Part shown: positions 43,612 through 52,651 of the stretch, piece after piece
Position numbering within the stretch: the first letter of the stretch is position 1
How the letters are laid out: every line of letters begins with the position of its first letter
Assembly: GCA_964518595.1 (NCBI GenBank)
Contig: CAZFHA010000018.1
Span: forward strand, 1 to 64,000
Length of the DNA stretch: 64,000 bases
Reading direction: 5' to 3'
DNA from: CAZFHA01 sp964518595
GTDB taxonomy: Bacteria; Bacillota; Clostridia; Saccharofermentanales; Saccharofermentanaceae
Position numbers and translations under genes: made by a program
Notes under the pieces: model-generated
What the model saw: only the letters and a program-made list of their open reading frames with translations
Databases searched by the model: none
Told to the model about the DNA's origin: nothing

Positions 43612-43675
43612 GGCTATCTCAAAAACTGCTGGCGATACTTCGCAGAGGCACTTTTGAGATAGCCTGATTTTTTTG
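43612..43675. terminator. Bidirectional terminator-like hairpin
   Basis: A perfect 13-bp stem (GGCTATCTCAAAA 43612-43624 with TTTTGAGATAGCC 43652-43664) has an inner CTGC/GCAG pair in the loop. It is T-rich after the stem on both strands. It lies between ilvE and the XRE gene, which are both leftward. Confidence 0.7.
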
Positions 43676-43766
43676 TGTACATGAGGTGACTGGAAAAGAT
43701 AAAATAAGCTTCTTTCTAATGGCTCTTGTTAGGGGAACGGAAAAGGCCAAAAGAAAAAGATGGAAT

Positions 43767-43791
43767 AAAAAAGACTGCTTTCAAGGCAGTC
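43767..43791 (-). terminator. Terminator of ilvE
   Basis: GACTGC (43773-43778) pairs with GCAGTC (43786-43791) around a 7-base loop. On the minus strand a six-base T run follows. It is 25 bases past the ilvE stop. Confidence 0.8.
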
Positions 43792-43816
43792 CTGAAATGC
43801 TATGATAAATGAAATC

Positions 43817-44887
43817 TTACACTTTAACTGTCCAACCAAAGGAATCTTCGATTACTCCCCTTTGAATGCCTGTGATAGTATCGTAGAACTTCTGCGATAT
43901 GGGACCGGTCTGGTTATTATTGATGATGACAGACTTTTCACCGTAGCGCAGTTCTCCTACAGGCGATATAACTGCGGCGGTGCCGCAGCCAAATATTTCT
44001 GAAACCTGATTTTCTTGTGCTAGGGTCATAATTTCATCAATGGAAATTTTGCGTTCTTCAACTTCCATGCCAAGAGCTAGGCCTAGTTCCAGACAAGATT
44101 TCCTGGTAATTCCCGGTAAGATACTACCATTTAGCTGCGGTGTGACAAGCTTGTTGCCTAGTACAAAGAATATATTCATTGAGCCAACTTCTTCAATGTA
44201 CTTCTGTTCAATTCCGTCTAGCCAAAGGACTTGGACATAGCCCTTCTTATGAGCCTTATCCTGAGCAATCAGGCTGGAGGCGTAATTGCCGGCACATTTG
44301 GTGGAGCCTGTCCCGCCCCTTACAGCTCTAACATATGAATTCTCTACATAGATCTTTACTGGGTCAATTCCCTGAGGATAATAGGCTCCGGAAGGAGAGA
44401 GTATAATCATGAACCGATAAGTGTGAGATGGGCGCACTCCCAGATAAGGATCGGTAGCGATAACAAAGGGACGAATATAAAGGGATTCACCTTCTCCAGA
44501 AGGTATCCAATCTTGATCTAACTCCACTAGCTTACGAGTGGCGTAGACCATAAATTCTGTATCCATTTCTGGTATAACCAAACGATCGTCCGAAGCATTC
44601 ATTCGTTCATAATTCAGCTTGGGGCGGAATAGATTAACAGACTTATCAGGGCAACGATATGCCTTAAGACCCTCAAAAACAGCCTGACCATAATGAAAAA
44701 CCATGGCAGAAGGCTCAATCATAAAGGGGCCATAGGGCGTGATTCGTGGTTCAATCCATCCCTGTCCTTCTATATAGTCCATGATAAACATATGATCGGT
44801 AAATATCTGACCAAAGGGCAAGGGTGCTCCTAGTTCTGGTTTCTTTTTAGGATGTTTCGTCTTCTCGATTGAAATTGTGGGAAACAT
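43817..44887 (-). CDS. ilvE: Branched-chain amino acid aminotransferase
   Basis: PLP fold-type IV transaminase, 356 residues, the long (type II) bacterial/eukaryotic-like form. Motifs include YGQAVFEGLKAYR near 73, SLYIRPFVIATDPYLGV near 132, the PLP lysine region GGTGSTKCAGNYASSL near 196, and EEVGSMNIFFV. It catalyses the last step for leucine, isoleucine and valine, completing the pathway encoded at 20-28 kb although it is transcribed separately. GGAGG precedes the ATG. Confidence 0.95.
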   Translation of the reverse strand: MFPTISIEKTKHPKKKPELGAPLPFGQIFTDHMFIMDYIEGQGWIEPRITPYGPFMIEPSAMVFHYGQAVFEGLKAYRCPDKSVNLFRPKLNYERMNASDDRLVIPEMDTEFMVYATRKLVELDQDWIPSGEGESLYIRPFVIATDPYLGVRPSHTYRFMIILSPSGAYYPQGIDPVKIYVENSYVRAVRGGTGSTKCAGNYASSLIAQDKAHKKGYVQVLWLDGIEQKYIEEVGSMNIFFVLGNKLVTPQLNGSILPGITRKSCLELGLALGMEVEERKISIDEIMTLAQENQVSEIFGCGTAAVISPVGELRYGEKSVIINNNQTGPISQKFYDTITGIQRGVIEDSFGWTVKV

Positions 44888-45025
44888 TCTTTAGCCTCCT
44901 TAAACGTAGCTTTCTCTTAAAAGGTATTATATGACATTTTTATCATTCTGGATATCTGCTATTTTGGAAATCCTCAGCAGGGAATGGCTAGTGTGCATAG
45001 CTTATAGCTGATAGTTTTAGCGAAT

Positions 45026-45039
45026 TGAACAATTGTTCT
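45026..45039. promoter_or_regulatory. LexA (SOS) operator upstream of uvrB
   Basis: TGAACAATTGTTCT is a palindrome matching the Bacillota LexA box CGAAC-N4-GTTCG at all ten positions except the outermost pair. It overlaps the uvrB -35 box. Confidence 0.75.
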
Positions 45040-45061
45040 TTTACTGTCTTATGGTTATAAT
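45033..45061 (+). promoter_or_regulatory. uvrB promoter
   Basis: TTGTTC (45033-45038), 17 bases, TATAAT (45056-45061). The -35 hexamer lies inside the LexA box, so repressor binding would block it. Confidence 0.7.
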
Positions 45062-45125
45062 GGATGTGCAATGATGATTTTGGAAAAGAGACGATTTTGT
45101 GGAGAAGAATGTGAGGGGAAGCAGT

Positions 45126-47147
45126 ATGGATCAATTAGCTGAAGACAAACCCTTTGTAATTAAGAGCCCGATGCGACCAACCGGAGATCAACCTAAGGCC
45201 ATTGATGCCTTAGTAAGAGGTTTAGAGGAAGGCTTACCGGGGCAGACACTTCTGGGCGTTACAGGTTCGGGAAAGACCTTTACCATGGCTAATATTATTG
45301 AACGGGTTCAACGCCCCGCTCTGGTTATTGCCCACAATAAGACTTTGGCAGCGCAGCTTTGTTCTGAATTTAAGGCTTTTTTTCCGGACAATGCGGTAGA
45401 GTTTTTTGTTTCTTACTATGATTACTATCAACCTGAGGCTTACATTGCCTCTACAGACACTTATATTGAGAAGGATTCAGATATTAATGATGATATTGAC
45501 CGGATGCGTCATTCGGCGACTTCCGCTTTGCTAGAAAGAAGAGATGTTATCGTAGTGGCATCTGTTTCCTGTATTTATGGCTTAGGTGACCCAGAGGACT
45601 ATAAGAGCTTAATGGTCAACTTGCGTCCGGGCATGAATAAAGATCGAGATCAAGTCATTCGAGAACTGATAAAGATTCAGTATAGCCGGAATGATTTTGA
45701 GCTCAAGCGCGGTACGTTTCGTGTTCGGGGGGATACTTTGGATATCTATCCGGCTTCGGCGGAAGATATTTTGACCCGAGTTAGTTTTTTTGGAGATACT
45801 ATTGAGAAGATTACTGAAGTTGATGCTATTACCGGTAAGGTTAAGTGGGCGAGAAATTATACGGCTATTTTCCCAGCCTCTCACTATGCCACTTCTTCTG
45901 AGAAGATGAAACGAGCTTTAGTTACTATTGAGGAGGAATTGGATCAGAGGCTTAAGGAGCTTCGAGATCAGGGGAAACTAGTAGAAGCTTATCGTCTCGA
46001 ACAACGTACCCGCTATGATTTGGAATTGCTCAGAGAGACCGGTTTTTGTAAGGGGATTGAGAATTATTCTCGTCATTTATCGGGTCGTTCTTCCGGTATG
46101 GCACCCTATACCCTGCTGGACTTCTTCCCCAAAGACTATCTGCTGATGGTGGATGAATCCCATGTTACGATTCCTCAAGTCGGTGCTATGTATAATGGTG
46201 ACCGAGCTCGAAAGACCAATTTAATTGAATATGGCTTCCGTCTTCCCTCGGCTTTGGATAACCGGCCACTGCAGTTTTCGGAATTTGAAGAGCGGATGGG
46301 GCAGGCCTTATTTGTCTCTGCAACTCCGGCGGCTTATGAAGAGACTCATAGTGGTCAGACTGTGGAACAGATTATTCGACCTACCGGCTTAGTGGACCCG
46401 GAGATCTATATTCGACCGGTGGAAGGCCAGATAGAAGATATTTTAGCGGAAATTCGTGAGAACACGAAGAAGGGAGAACGTTCCCTGGTTTTGACGCTTA
46501 CCAAGAAGATGGCGGAGGATTTAACAGACTTTTTGCGTAATGAGGGCATTAAAGTTAAGTATCTTCATTCTGATATTGACACTGTTGAACGAATGAAGAT
46601 ACTAAGAGGGCTGCGCCAGGGCGCTTTTGATGTTTTGGTAGGTATTAACTTGTTAAGAGAGGGTCTTGACTTGCCGGAAGTTTCACTTCTGATGATTTTG
46701 GACGCTGACAAAGAAGGCTTCTTGCGTTCAACTCGTTCGCTGATTCAGATTATTGGCCGTGCTGCCCGAAACGTTAACGGCAGAGTTATCCTCTATGCGG
46801 ATAAGATTACGGATTCTATGTTTGCCGCAGTTTCAGAGACGAATCGCCGCCGGGATATCCAGTTGGCTTATAACCAAGAGCATAATATTACTCCAGTGTC
46901 CGTTAAGAAAGAGGTTCGTGACGTTCTGGAGACTATTGAGGCTGTGGGGAGTGAAGAGGGAATTAAGCCGGAAGCTATTACCGGCATGCTGGATCATAAG
47001 AAGTCTAAGCTTTCTCAGAATGAACTTCAGAAGTTGAGTCAACGCTTGGAGAAAGAAATGAAATCCGCTGCTAAGAATCTGGATTTTGAAGAGGCGGCTC
47101 GATTACGTGACCTTCTAATAACTGTGAGAGGAGAGCTAAAGAAGTAA
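45126..47147 (+). CDS. uvrB: UvrABC excinuclease subunit B
   Basis: Helicase-like damage-verification subunit of nucleotide excision repair, 673 residues. Walker A LLGVTGSGKTFTMAN near 40, beta-hairpin YYDYYQPEAYIASTDTYIEKD near 95, helicase motifs DESHVTIPQV and QIIGRAARN, and a C-terminal UVR domain (EKEMKSAAKNLDFEEAARL). The ATG at 45126 has GAGGGGAA upstream and is preferred over an in-frame start at 45099. uvrA is not adjacent. The SOS box implies LexA control. Confidence 0.96.
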   Translation: MDQLAEDKPFVIKSPMRPTGDQPKAIDALVRGLEEGLPGQTLLGVTGSGKTFTMANIIERVQRPALVIAHNKTLAAQLCSEFKAFFPDNAVEFFVSYYDYYQPEAYIASTDTYIEKDSDINDDIDRMRHSATSALLERRDVIVVASVSCIYGLGDPEDYKSLMVNLRPGMNKDRDQVIRELIKIQYSRNDFELKRGTFRVRGDTLDIYPASAEDILTRVSFFGDTIEKITEVDAITGKVKWARNYTAIFPASHYATSSEKMKRALVTIEEELDQRLKELRDQGKLVEAYRLEQRTRYDLELLRETGFCKGIENYSRHLSGRSSGMAPYTLLDFFPKDYLLMVDESHVTIPQVGAMYNGDRARKTNLIEYGFRLPSALDNRPLQFSEFEERMGQALFVSATPAAYEETHSGQTVEQIIRPTGLVDPEIYIRPVEGQIEDILAEIRENTKKGERSLVLTLTKKMAEDLTDFLRNEGIKVKYLHSDIDTVERMKILRGLRQGAFDVLVGINLLREGLDLPEVSLLMILDADKEGFLRSTRSLIQIIGRAARNVNGRVILYADKITDSMFAAVSETNRRRDIQLAYNQEHNITPVSVKKEVRDVLETIEAVGSEEGIKPEAITGMLDHKKSKLSQNELQKLSQRLEKEMKSAAKNLDFEEAARLRDLLITVRGELKK

Positions 47148-47213
47148 AGCTTTTTTGAGAGCCTTGCCGAGTTGTGACGGTTCTCTTACGGTGCTTTCTG
47201 GAGCGGGAAGAAT

Positions 47214-50200
47214 ATGGGCTTTGTACACTTACACCTACATACGGAATATAGTTTGCTGGATGGTGCTATTCGCCTTAAGGATTTACCTAAACAGGTAAAG
47301 GAGCTGGGGATGCATGCCTGCGCCATTACGGATCATGGTGTAATGTATGGAGCGGTAGAATTTTATCGGCGAATGAAAGCGGAAGGTATTCATCCTATTA
47401 TTGGTTGCGAATGTTATGTAGCTCCTCGCAGTCGCTTTGACAAGGATGTCACTCTTGACCGTGAACCTTACCACCTTATTCTTTTGGCCGAGAATGAAAT
47501 TGGCCTGAAGAATCTTAATCGCTTAGTTTCAGCCGGTTATACTGAGGGCTATTACTATCGTCCCCGAATAGACCGGGAACTTTTAGAAGCTCATCATCAG
47601 GGTCTTATTGCTTTGTCAGCCTGTCTGGGCGGTCATGTTGCTCGTTATTTGTTACGTAATCAATATAATGAGGCTAAGGAGACGGCTCTTTGGTATGATC
47701 AGGTATTCGGTAGAGATAACTATTATCTGGAGATTCAAAGCAATCAGGTACCGGCTCAGGCTGAGGTGAATCAACTGCTTATTCGCCTATCTCACGAGAC
47801 AGGTATTCCCCTAGTTGCCACTAATGACAGCCACTACCTCTATAAGAAAGATTTTCAGGCTCATGACGTACTGCTTTGTATGCAGACGGGGAAACATGTT
47901 TCCGATCAAGAACGAATGCGTATGCCCAGTAATGATTTTTATTTAAAATCAGAAGCCGAGATGCGCGAGTTTTTCCCTTTGGTGCCTAGTGCCATTGACA
48001 ATACCGTTAAAATTGCCAATCGTTGTCAGGCCGGATATGTCTTTGGTCAAACGCACTTGCCTTCTTTTGAGATTCCGGCAGCGTTTTCCAGTAATGAGGT
48101 CTATCTTTTGTCTTTAGCGGAGGAGGGGCTGAAGAGCCGTCTGGAGATTCAGGGCAAGACTTCTGAATTTCTTACTTATCAGAGCCGTTTGGTAGAAGAA
48201 CTGGATATTATTTCTCAAATGGGGTTTACCGATTATTTTTTGATCGTTTGGGATTTTATTAAGTATGCCCGGGATCACCAGATTATGGTTGGCCCCGGAA
48301 GAGGTTCTGGTGCTGGTTCGCTGGTCGCTTATGCTCTGGGCATTACTAATGTAGATCCTATCGCTTATGGTCTGATTTTTGAACGCTTCCTTAATAGCGA
48401 ACGGGTCAGTATGCCGGATTTTGATATTGATTTTTGTTACGAACGAAGAAGTGAAGTAATCGACTATGTAACGGCGAAATATGGGCAGGATCGTGTTGCC
48501 CAAGTTATTAGTTTCGGTACCCTGGCGGCGCGTGCCTGCGTGCGTGATGTGGCTCGGGCTCTGGAACTTCCTTACGCAGAGACAGATCGTCTAGCCAAGT
48601 TAATTCCCTTTGCTATCGGTATGACCATTTCTAAGGCTCTTACTTTAGCTCCTGAACTAAAGAAAGCCTACGACCAGAATCCTTCCGCTAAAGAAGTTTT
48701 GGATACCGCGATGCTTTTTGAAGGGATGCCCCGACATGCCTCCACTCATGCGGCAGGGGTAGTTATTTCCAGTGGCCCCCTCACAGATTTAGTTCCTTTA
48801 TCTAAGAATGATGAGTCGATTGTGGTTCAATTCGATAAGAATAATGTTGAATCAATAGGGCTGTTAAAATTTGATTTTCTTGGGCTGCGTACCTTAACAG
48901 TTATGAGAGATACAGCTGATATGGTATGGCAGAATCACCAGATTAAGATTGACTTTGACCAGATTCCGCTGGATGATCAGAAGGTTTATCAAATGATTGG
49001 GCGCGGCGAGACAGAAGGTGTTTTTCAGCTAGAAAGTCCTGGAATGACTACCTTTATGACGGAACTAAAACCAGAAAGCCTCGAAGATATTATTGCCGGC
49101 ATCTCTCTCTACCGTCCTGGACCCATGGATCAGATTCCCCGCTATATTAAGGCGCGCCATGATCCTTCAACGATTCATTATGATACTGAGCTGCTAAAGC
49201 CAATTCTGCAAGTCACTTATGGCTGTATGGTTTACCAAGAACAGGTCATGCAGATTGTGCGAGACCTGGCGGGTTTTTCCATGGGTCAGTCCGATAATAT
49301 TCGGCGTGCCATGTCGAAGAAGAATGCTAAGCTTATGGAGACATACAGAAACCTCTTTGTTCATGGCGGCGTGGATGAATTGGGGCGACCAGTAGATGGG
49401 GCTCGAGTAAGAGGAATTGATGAGAAGACTGCAGAGAAGATTTTTGATGACGTGTCTCATTTCGCTGGGTATGCTTTTAACAAATCTCATGCAGCTGCCT
49501 ATGCTTTAGTAGGCTATTACACGGCTTATCTGAAGTATTACTACCCGACGGAATTTATGGCTGCGATCCTGAACAGTTACCGTGGTAATCTTTCCCAAGC
49601 GGCTTGGTATGTGGGCTGCTGTAAAGGTATGGGCATAAAGATTTTGCCTCCAGATATAAATTACAGCGTCACTCGTTTTGCCACAGAAGGTGATTCTTGT
49701 ATTCGGATTGGCTTAGCCGTGGTTAAGAATGTGGGGGAAGGTGCTATTGAGGCTCTTGTCTCAGAACGGCGTAAGGTTGGTCATTTTAAGAGTTATGGTG
49801 ATTTCTTGCGCCGGATGTTCGCTAGAGATGTGGGGAAGAAAGTCATTGAAAGTCTTATTTTAGCTTCGGCTCTAGATGGTTTTGCCTTGCCGCGTGCCGG
49901 GATGATAGGTGCTCTTGATAGTTTCTATGCCCAATTAGCAGCGGCCAGACGTCACCTTATGGAGGGACAGTTATCTTTGTTTGGCGGAGAGGAACAAGGG
50001 GATGAGGGTCAGGCAGAGCCTTTATTACCGGAACTGGAAGAGTTTACTTTGGCTGAGCGTTTAGCCAAAGAGAAGGAATATTTAGGTCTTTATGTTACCG
50101 GCCACCCTTTAGACGAGTATAAGGCTGTTATCAGTGCCTATTCAGATACAGATAGTTCCGCATTGCAACCGCCGGAAGGGGAAGAAAGTGGCATTGGCGA

Positions 50201-50849
50201 AAAGCTGCTTATGGATCAGGATCAGGTAACCATGGCAGGGCTTTTGCGTCGGCGAACTACCAAGACTACAAAGAAGAACGAAATGATGGCTTTTTTAGAA
50301 ATGGAAGATTTGCTAGGTAGCTATGAGGTGATTGTTTTTCCCAAGGTACTACAGCAGTATTCGCAACTATTGCAAGAAAATAGAGTCTTACTTATTAGGG
50401 GTCGAGTTAGTATCCGTGAGGATGAACCTACCAAAGTGATTGCCGAAGCCTTTGGAGAGCTGGAGGTAGAGGGGGATAATCCCTTGCCCCCCAGACCGAA
50501 AAAGTGGAATGATCAAAGGGGAGGATCTTTTGAAAAAAAACGCAATAATTCTTCTTTAGGATCTAACAAAGAGACGATTGTTCCACCTAATTCTCTAAAC
50601 CAACGCCCAGAGCCCGAGGCTAAAGTTGCCCGGCTGGGTATACGTTTTTCTGGACAAGTCGGCGATGATAGTTATAAGCGGCTGTTAGCGACCTTTGCCT
50701 ATTTTCATGGGCCTATGCCGGTGGTACTTTTTTTGACTGGGGAAAAAAGAATTCATTCTTTGGAACAGGCCTATGCCATTGAACCGGACAATAGAATTTT
50801 AAAGGCTATTGCCCAAGTGGTTGGTTCCGAAAACATGGCGATTTTTTAA
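47214..50849 (+). CDS. dnaE: DNA polymerase III subunit alpha (DnaE)
   Basis: Replicative DNA polymerase of the C family, 1211 residues. N-terminal PHP domain (FVHLHLHTEYSLLDGA), polymerase catalytic acids in MPDFDIDFCYERR near 400, the palm/finger motif MVYQEQVMQIVRDLAGFS near 675, helix-hairpin-helix region, and a C-terminal OB fold (VTMAGLLRRRTTKTTKK near 1005). There is no exonuclease domain, so it is DnaE and not PolC. Residues about 1095-1140 are a charged, low-complexity linker. It follows uvrB by 66 bases. Confidence 0.96.
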   Translation: MGFVHLHLHTEYSLLDGAIRLKDLPKQVKELGMHACAITDHGVMYGAVEFYRRMKAEGIHPIIGCECYVAPRSRFDKDVTLDREPYHLILLAENEIGLKNLNRLVSAGYTEGYYYRPRIDRELLEAHHQGLIALSACLGGHVARYLLRNQYNEAKETALWYDQVFGRDNYYLEIQSNQVPAQAEVNQLLIRLSHETGIPLVATNDSHYLYKKDFQAHDVLLCMQTGKHVSDQERMRMPSNDFYLKSEAEMREFFPLVPSAIDNTVKIANRCQAGYVFGQTHLPSFEIPAAFSSNEVYLLSLAEEGLKSRLEIQGKTSEFLTYQSRLVEELDIISQMGFTDYFLIVWDFIKYARDHQIMVGPGRGSGAGSLVAYALGITNVDPIAYGLIFERFLNSERVSMPDFDIDFCYERRSEVIDYVTAKYGQDRVAQVISFGTLAARACVRDVARALELPYAETDRLAKLIPFAIGMTISKALTLAPELKKAYDQNPSAKEVLDTAMLFEGMPRHASTHAAGVVISSGPLTDLVPLSKNDESIVVQFDKNNVESIGLLKFDFLGLRTLTVMRDTADMVWQNHQIKIDFDQIPLDDQKVYQMIGRGETEGVFQLESPGMTTFMTELKPESLEDIIAGISLYRPGPMDQIPRYIKARHDPSTIHYDTELLKPILQVTYGCMVYQEQVMQIVRDLAGFSMGQSDNIRRAMSKKNAKLMETYRNLFVHGGVDELGRPVDGARVRGIDEKTAEKIFDDVSHFAGYAFNKSHAAAYALVGYYTAYLKYYYPTEFMAAILNSYRGNLSQAAWYVGCCKGMGIKILPPDINYSVTRFATEGDSCIRIGLAVVKNVGEGAIEALVSERRKVGHFKSYGDFLRRMFARDVGKKVIESLILASALDGFALPRAGMIGALDSFYAQLAAARRHLMEGQLSLFGGEEQGDEGQAEPLLPELEEFTLAERLAKEKEYLGLYVTGHPLDEYKAVISAYSDTDSSALQPPEGEESGIGEKLLMDQDQVTMAGLLRRRTTKTTKKNEMMAFLEMEDLLGSYEVIVFPKVLQQYSQLLQENRVLLIRGRVSIREDEPTKVIAEAFGELEVEGDNPLPPRPKKWNDQRGGSFEKKRNNSSLGSNKETIVPPNSLNQRPEPEAKVARLGIRFSGQVGDDSYKRLLATFAYFHGPMPVVLFLTGEKRIHSLEQAYAIEPDNRILKAIAQVVGSENMAIF

Positions 50850-50922
50850 AAATAGTTGTATAATAAATTGTCTTTTTCTATGAAATACCTGTCTTAGTGC
50901 AAGCGATAAAAGGAGTAAGATT

Positions 50923-51975
50923 ATGAGTATGGAATATAGTAGCGATAATTTGCCGGATCTAAAGAATCTAGTTGCACCCAATTTTGAGAAGGTGCCTGTA
51001 GCTGAGCGTCCCAAGGTTGGAGGCATAGGCATCCTCACCAGTGGTGGCGACGCTCCCGGAATGAATGCTGCAATTCGATCTGTAGTCCGTGCTGGTCTCA
51101 ACTCCGGACATAAGGTATTTGGAATTACTAGAGGCTTTCATGGGCTTTGGAAAGGTGAAGTGGAGGAGCTTAATAGCCGGGATGTATCCGAGAAGCTTCA
51201 ACGGGGGGGAACTTTTTTAATGACTGCTCGTTCTAAGACCTTTGAAACCCCCGAAGGCGTTCTTAAGGGTGCTAAGATGTGCAATGTCTTTGGCATTGAT
51301 GTTTTAGTGGTTATTGGTGGTGACGGTTCTTTTCGCGGTGCAAGAGATTTGGCCCGAATTGGTGTTCCCGTTATGTGTATTCCCGGAACTATTGATAACG
51401 ATATTGCCTCTACAGACTATACCATTGGTTATGACACGGCTATGAATACAGCCATGGATGCCATTGACAAACTTCGTGATACAGCTTCTTCTCATGAGCG
51501 TTGCAGTGTAATTGAGGTTATGGGTAGAAGAGCAGGTTATATTGCTTTGAATGTGGGTATTGCTACCGGCGCGGAAGTAGTTCTCATTCCTGAGCAGCAA
51601 TATGACTTTGATAAGGATGTTGTCAGACTTATTCTTGCTGGCAGAAATAAAGGCAAGCGTCACTATGTAGTTATTGTTGCAGAAGGTGCAGGTAAGGCTG
51701 TAGAGGTAGCGGCACAGATTGAAGAAGCTACTGGAATTGAAGCCAGACCCACTATTTTAGGTCATTTGCAGCGGGGGGGCAGTCCGACCCTCAGAGATCG
51801 AACTATGGCCAGCCTGATGGGTGTTCATGCAGTGGAGTGTATTAATCAGGGGCTCTTGAATCGAGTCATTATTCACCGAGCCGGTGAGATTGAGAGTCTA
51901 GATATTGAAGCTGCACTTAAGATGACTAAGACTATATCACAAGAGGAATTAGCTAAGGCGAGAGTTTTATCCTAA
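50923..51975 (+). CDS. pfkA: 6-phosphofructokinase
   Basis: ATP-dependent glycolytic kinase making fructose 1,6-bisphosphate, 350 residues. Core motifs: GILTSGGDAPGMNAAIR near 37, VVIGGDGSFRGA near 129 (the G-G-D-G form indicates ATP rather than PPi), PGTIDNDIASTDYTIGYDTA near 148, and EVMGRRAGYIAL near 191. There is an N-terminal extension of about 30 residues compared with the 320-residue E. coli type. AAGGAG precedes the ATG. A TATAAT at 50859-50864 may serve as its -10. dnaE-pfkA adjacency is common in Clostridia, usually with accA/accD between. Confidence 0.95.
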   Translation: MSMEYSSDNLPDLKNLVAPNFEKVPVAERPKVGGIGILTSGGDAPGMNAAIRSVVRAGLNSGHKVFGITRGFHGLWKGEVEELNSRDVSEKLQRGGTFLMTARSKTFETPEGVLKGAKMCNVFGIDVLVVIGGDGSFRGARDLARIGVPVMCIPGTIDNDIASTDYTIGYDTAMNTAMDAIDKLRDTASSHERCSVIEVMGRRAGYIALNVGIATGAEVVLIPEQQYDFDKDVVRLILAGRNKGKRHYVVIVAEGAGKAVEVAAQIEEATGIEARPTILGHLQRGGSPTLRDRTMASLMGVHAVECINQGLLNRVIIHRAGEIESLDIEAALKMTKTISQEELAKARVLS

Positions 51976-52021
51976 TGAAGGCCAAGAAGTTTCCTTGGAA
52001 AAGGGCAGTGAGGGTAGTATT

Positions 52022-52642
52022 TTGACGGAGCAAAGTAGCAAAAGTAAAATATGGACCATACCAAATGTTCTAACCACCATTCGATTAATGGCTATACCTT
52101 TCATGGCCTTCTTTATCTACCAGAGTGGTCAACCGGGGGCGGAAGGCCAGCGCTATGGGATGCTATCCTTTATTTTTTTTGTAACCATCTGGGTTACAGA
52201 CATGGCAGATGGTTTTATCGCCAGACGATTTAATCAGGTTTCTGATTTTGGTAAGATTTACGATCCTTTAGTAGATAAACTTTTTCAGTTTACCACAGCC
52301 TTTATGATGCTTATGATTAATCGGATTCCTCTTTGGGTGGTACTTTTTATTTTAGTTAAAGAGCTTACCATGCTTATAGTTGGTGCCTATCTCTGGCGTT
52401 CTAAGCGGGTTGTGGTTCATGCCAAGTGGTATGGGAAGGCTGCAACCGTTCTGTTTGTGCTTGCTCTGGCAGTGGTATTTTTCATCCCCTATGAGCAGCG
52501 CTATCTAACCAATTATATTTTTATTTTGCCGGTAGCGATGTCCAGCTTTGCTGCGCTGGCCTATGGCTATACCCTTCTGAAGCATGGTTTTTCTGCCAAG
52601 GAGTCTTCGGAGAACGAGTCGGAAAGAAACGAAAATAATTAG
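52022..52642 (+). CDS. pgsA: CDP-diacylglycerol-glycerol-3-phosphate 3-phosphatidyltransferase
   Basis: Membrane enzyme forming phosphatidylglycerol phosphate, the precursor of PG and cardiolipin. The 206 residues carry the CDP-alcohol phosphotransferase motif D-G-x2-A-R-x8-G-x3-D-x3-D (DMADGFIARRF, then DFGKIYDPLVDK) and about five membrane helices. The TTG at 52022 has AGGG 7 bases upstream and is preferred over a TTG at 51995. It lies 46 bases after pfkA and 9 bases before mutS2. Confidence 0.92.
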   Translation: MTEQSSKSKIWTIPNVLTTIRLMAIPFMAFFIYQSGQPGAEGQRYGMLSFIFFVTIWVTDMADGFIARRFNQVSDFGKIYDPLVDKLFQFTTAFMMLMINRIPLWVVLFILVKELTMLIVGAYLWRSKRVVVHAKWYGKAATVLFVLALAVVFFIPYEQRYLTNYIFILPVAMSSFAALAYGYTLLKHGFSAKESSENESERNENN

Positions 52643-52651
52643 GAGTCAATC

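Noticed and set aside
43590..43620. AGGGTGG near a large hairpin, considered as a T-box for ilvE
   Set aside because: The following bases are not ACCGCG, there is no specifier stem, and the orientation is opposite to ilvE.
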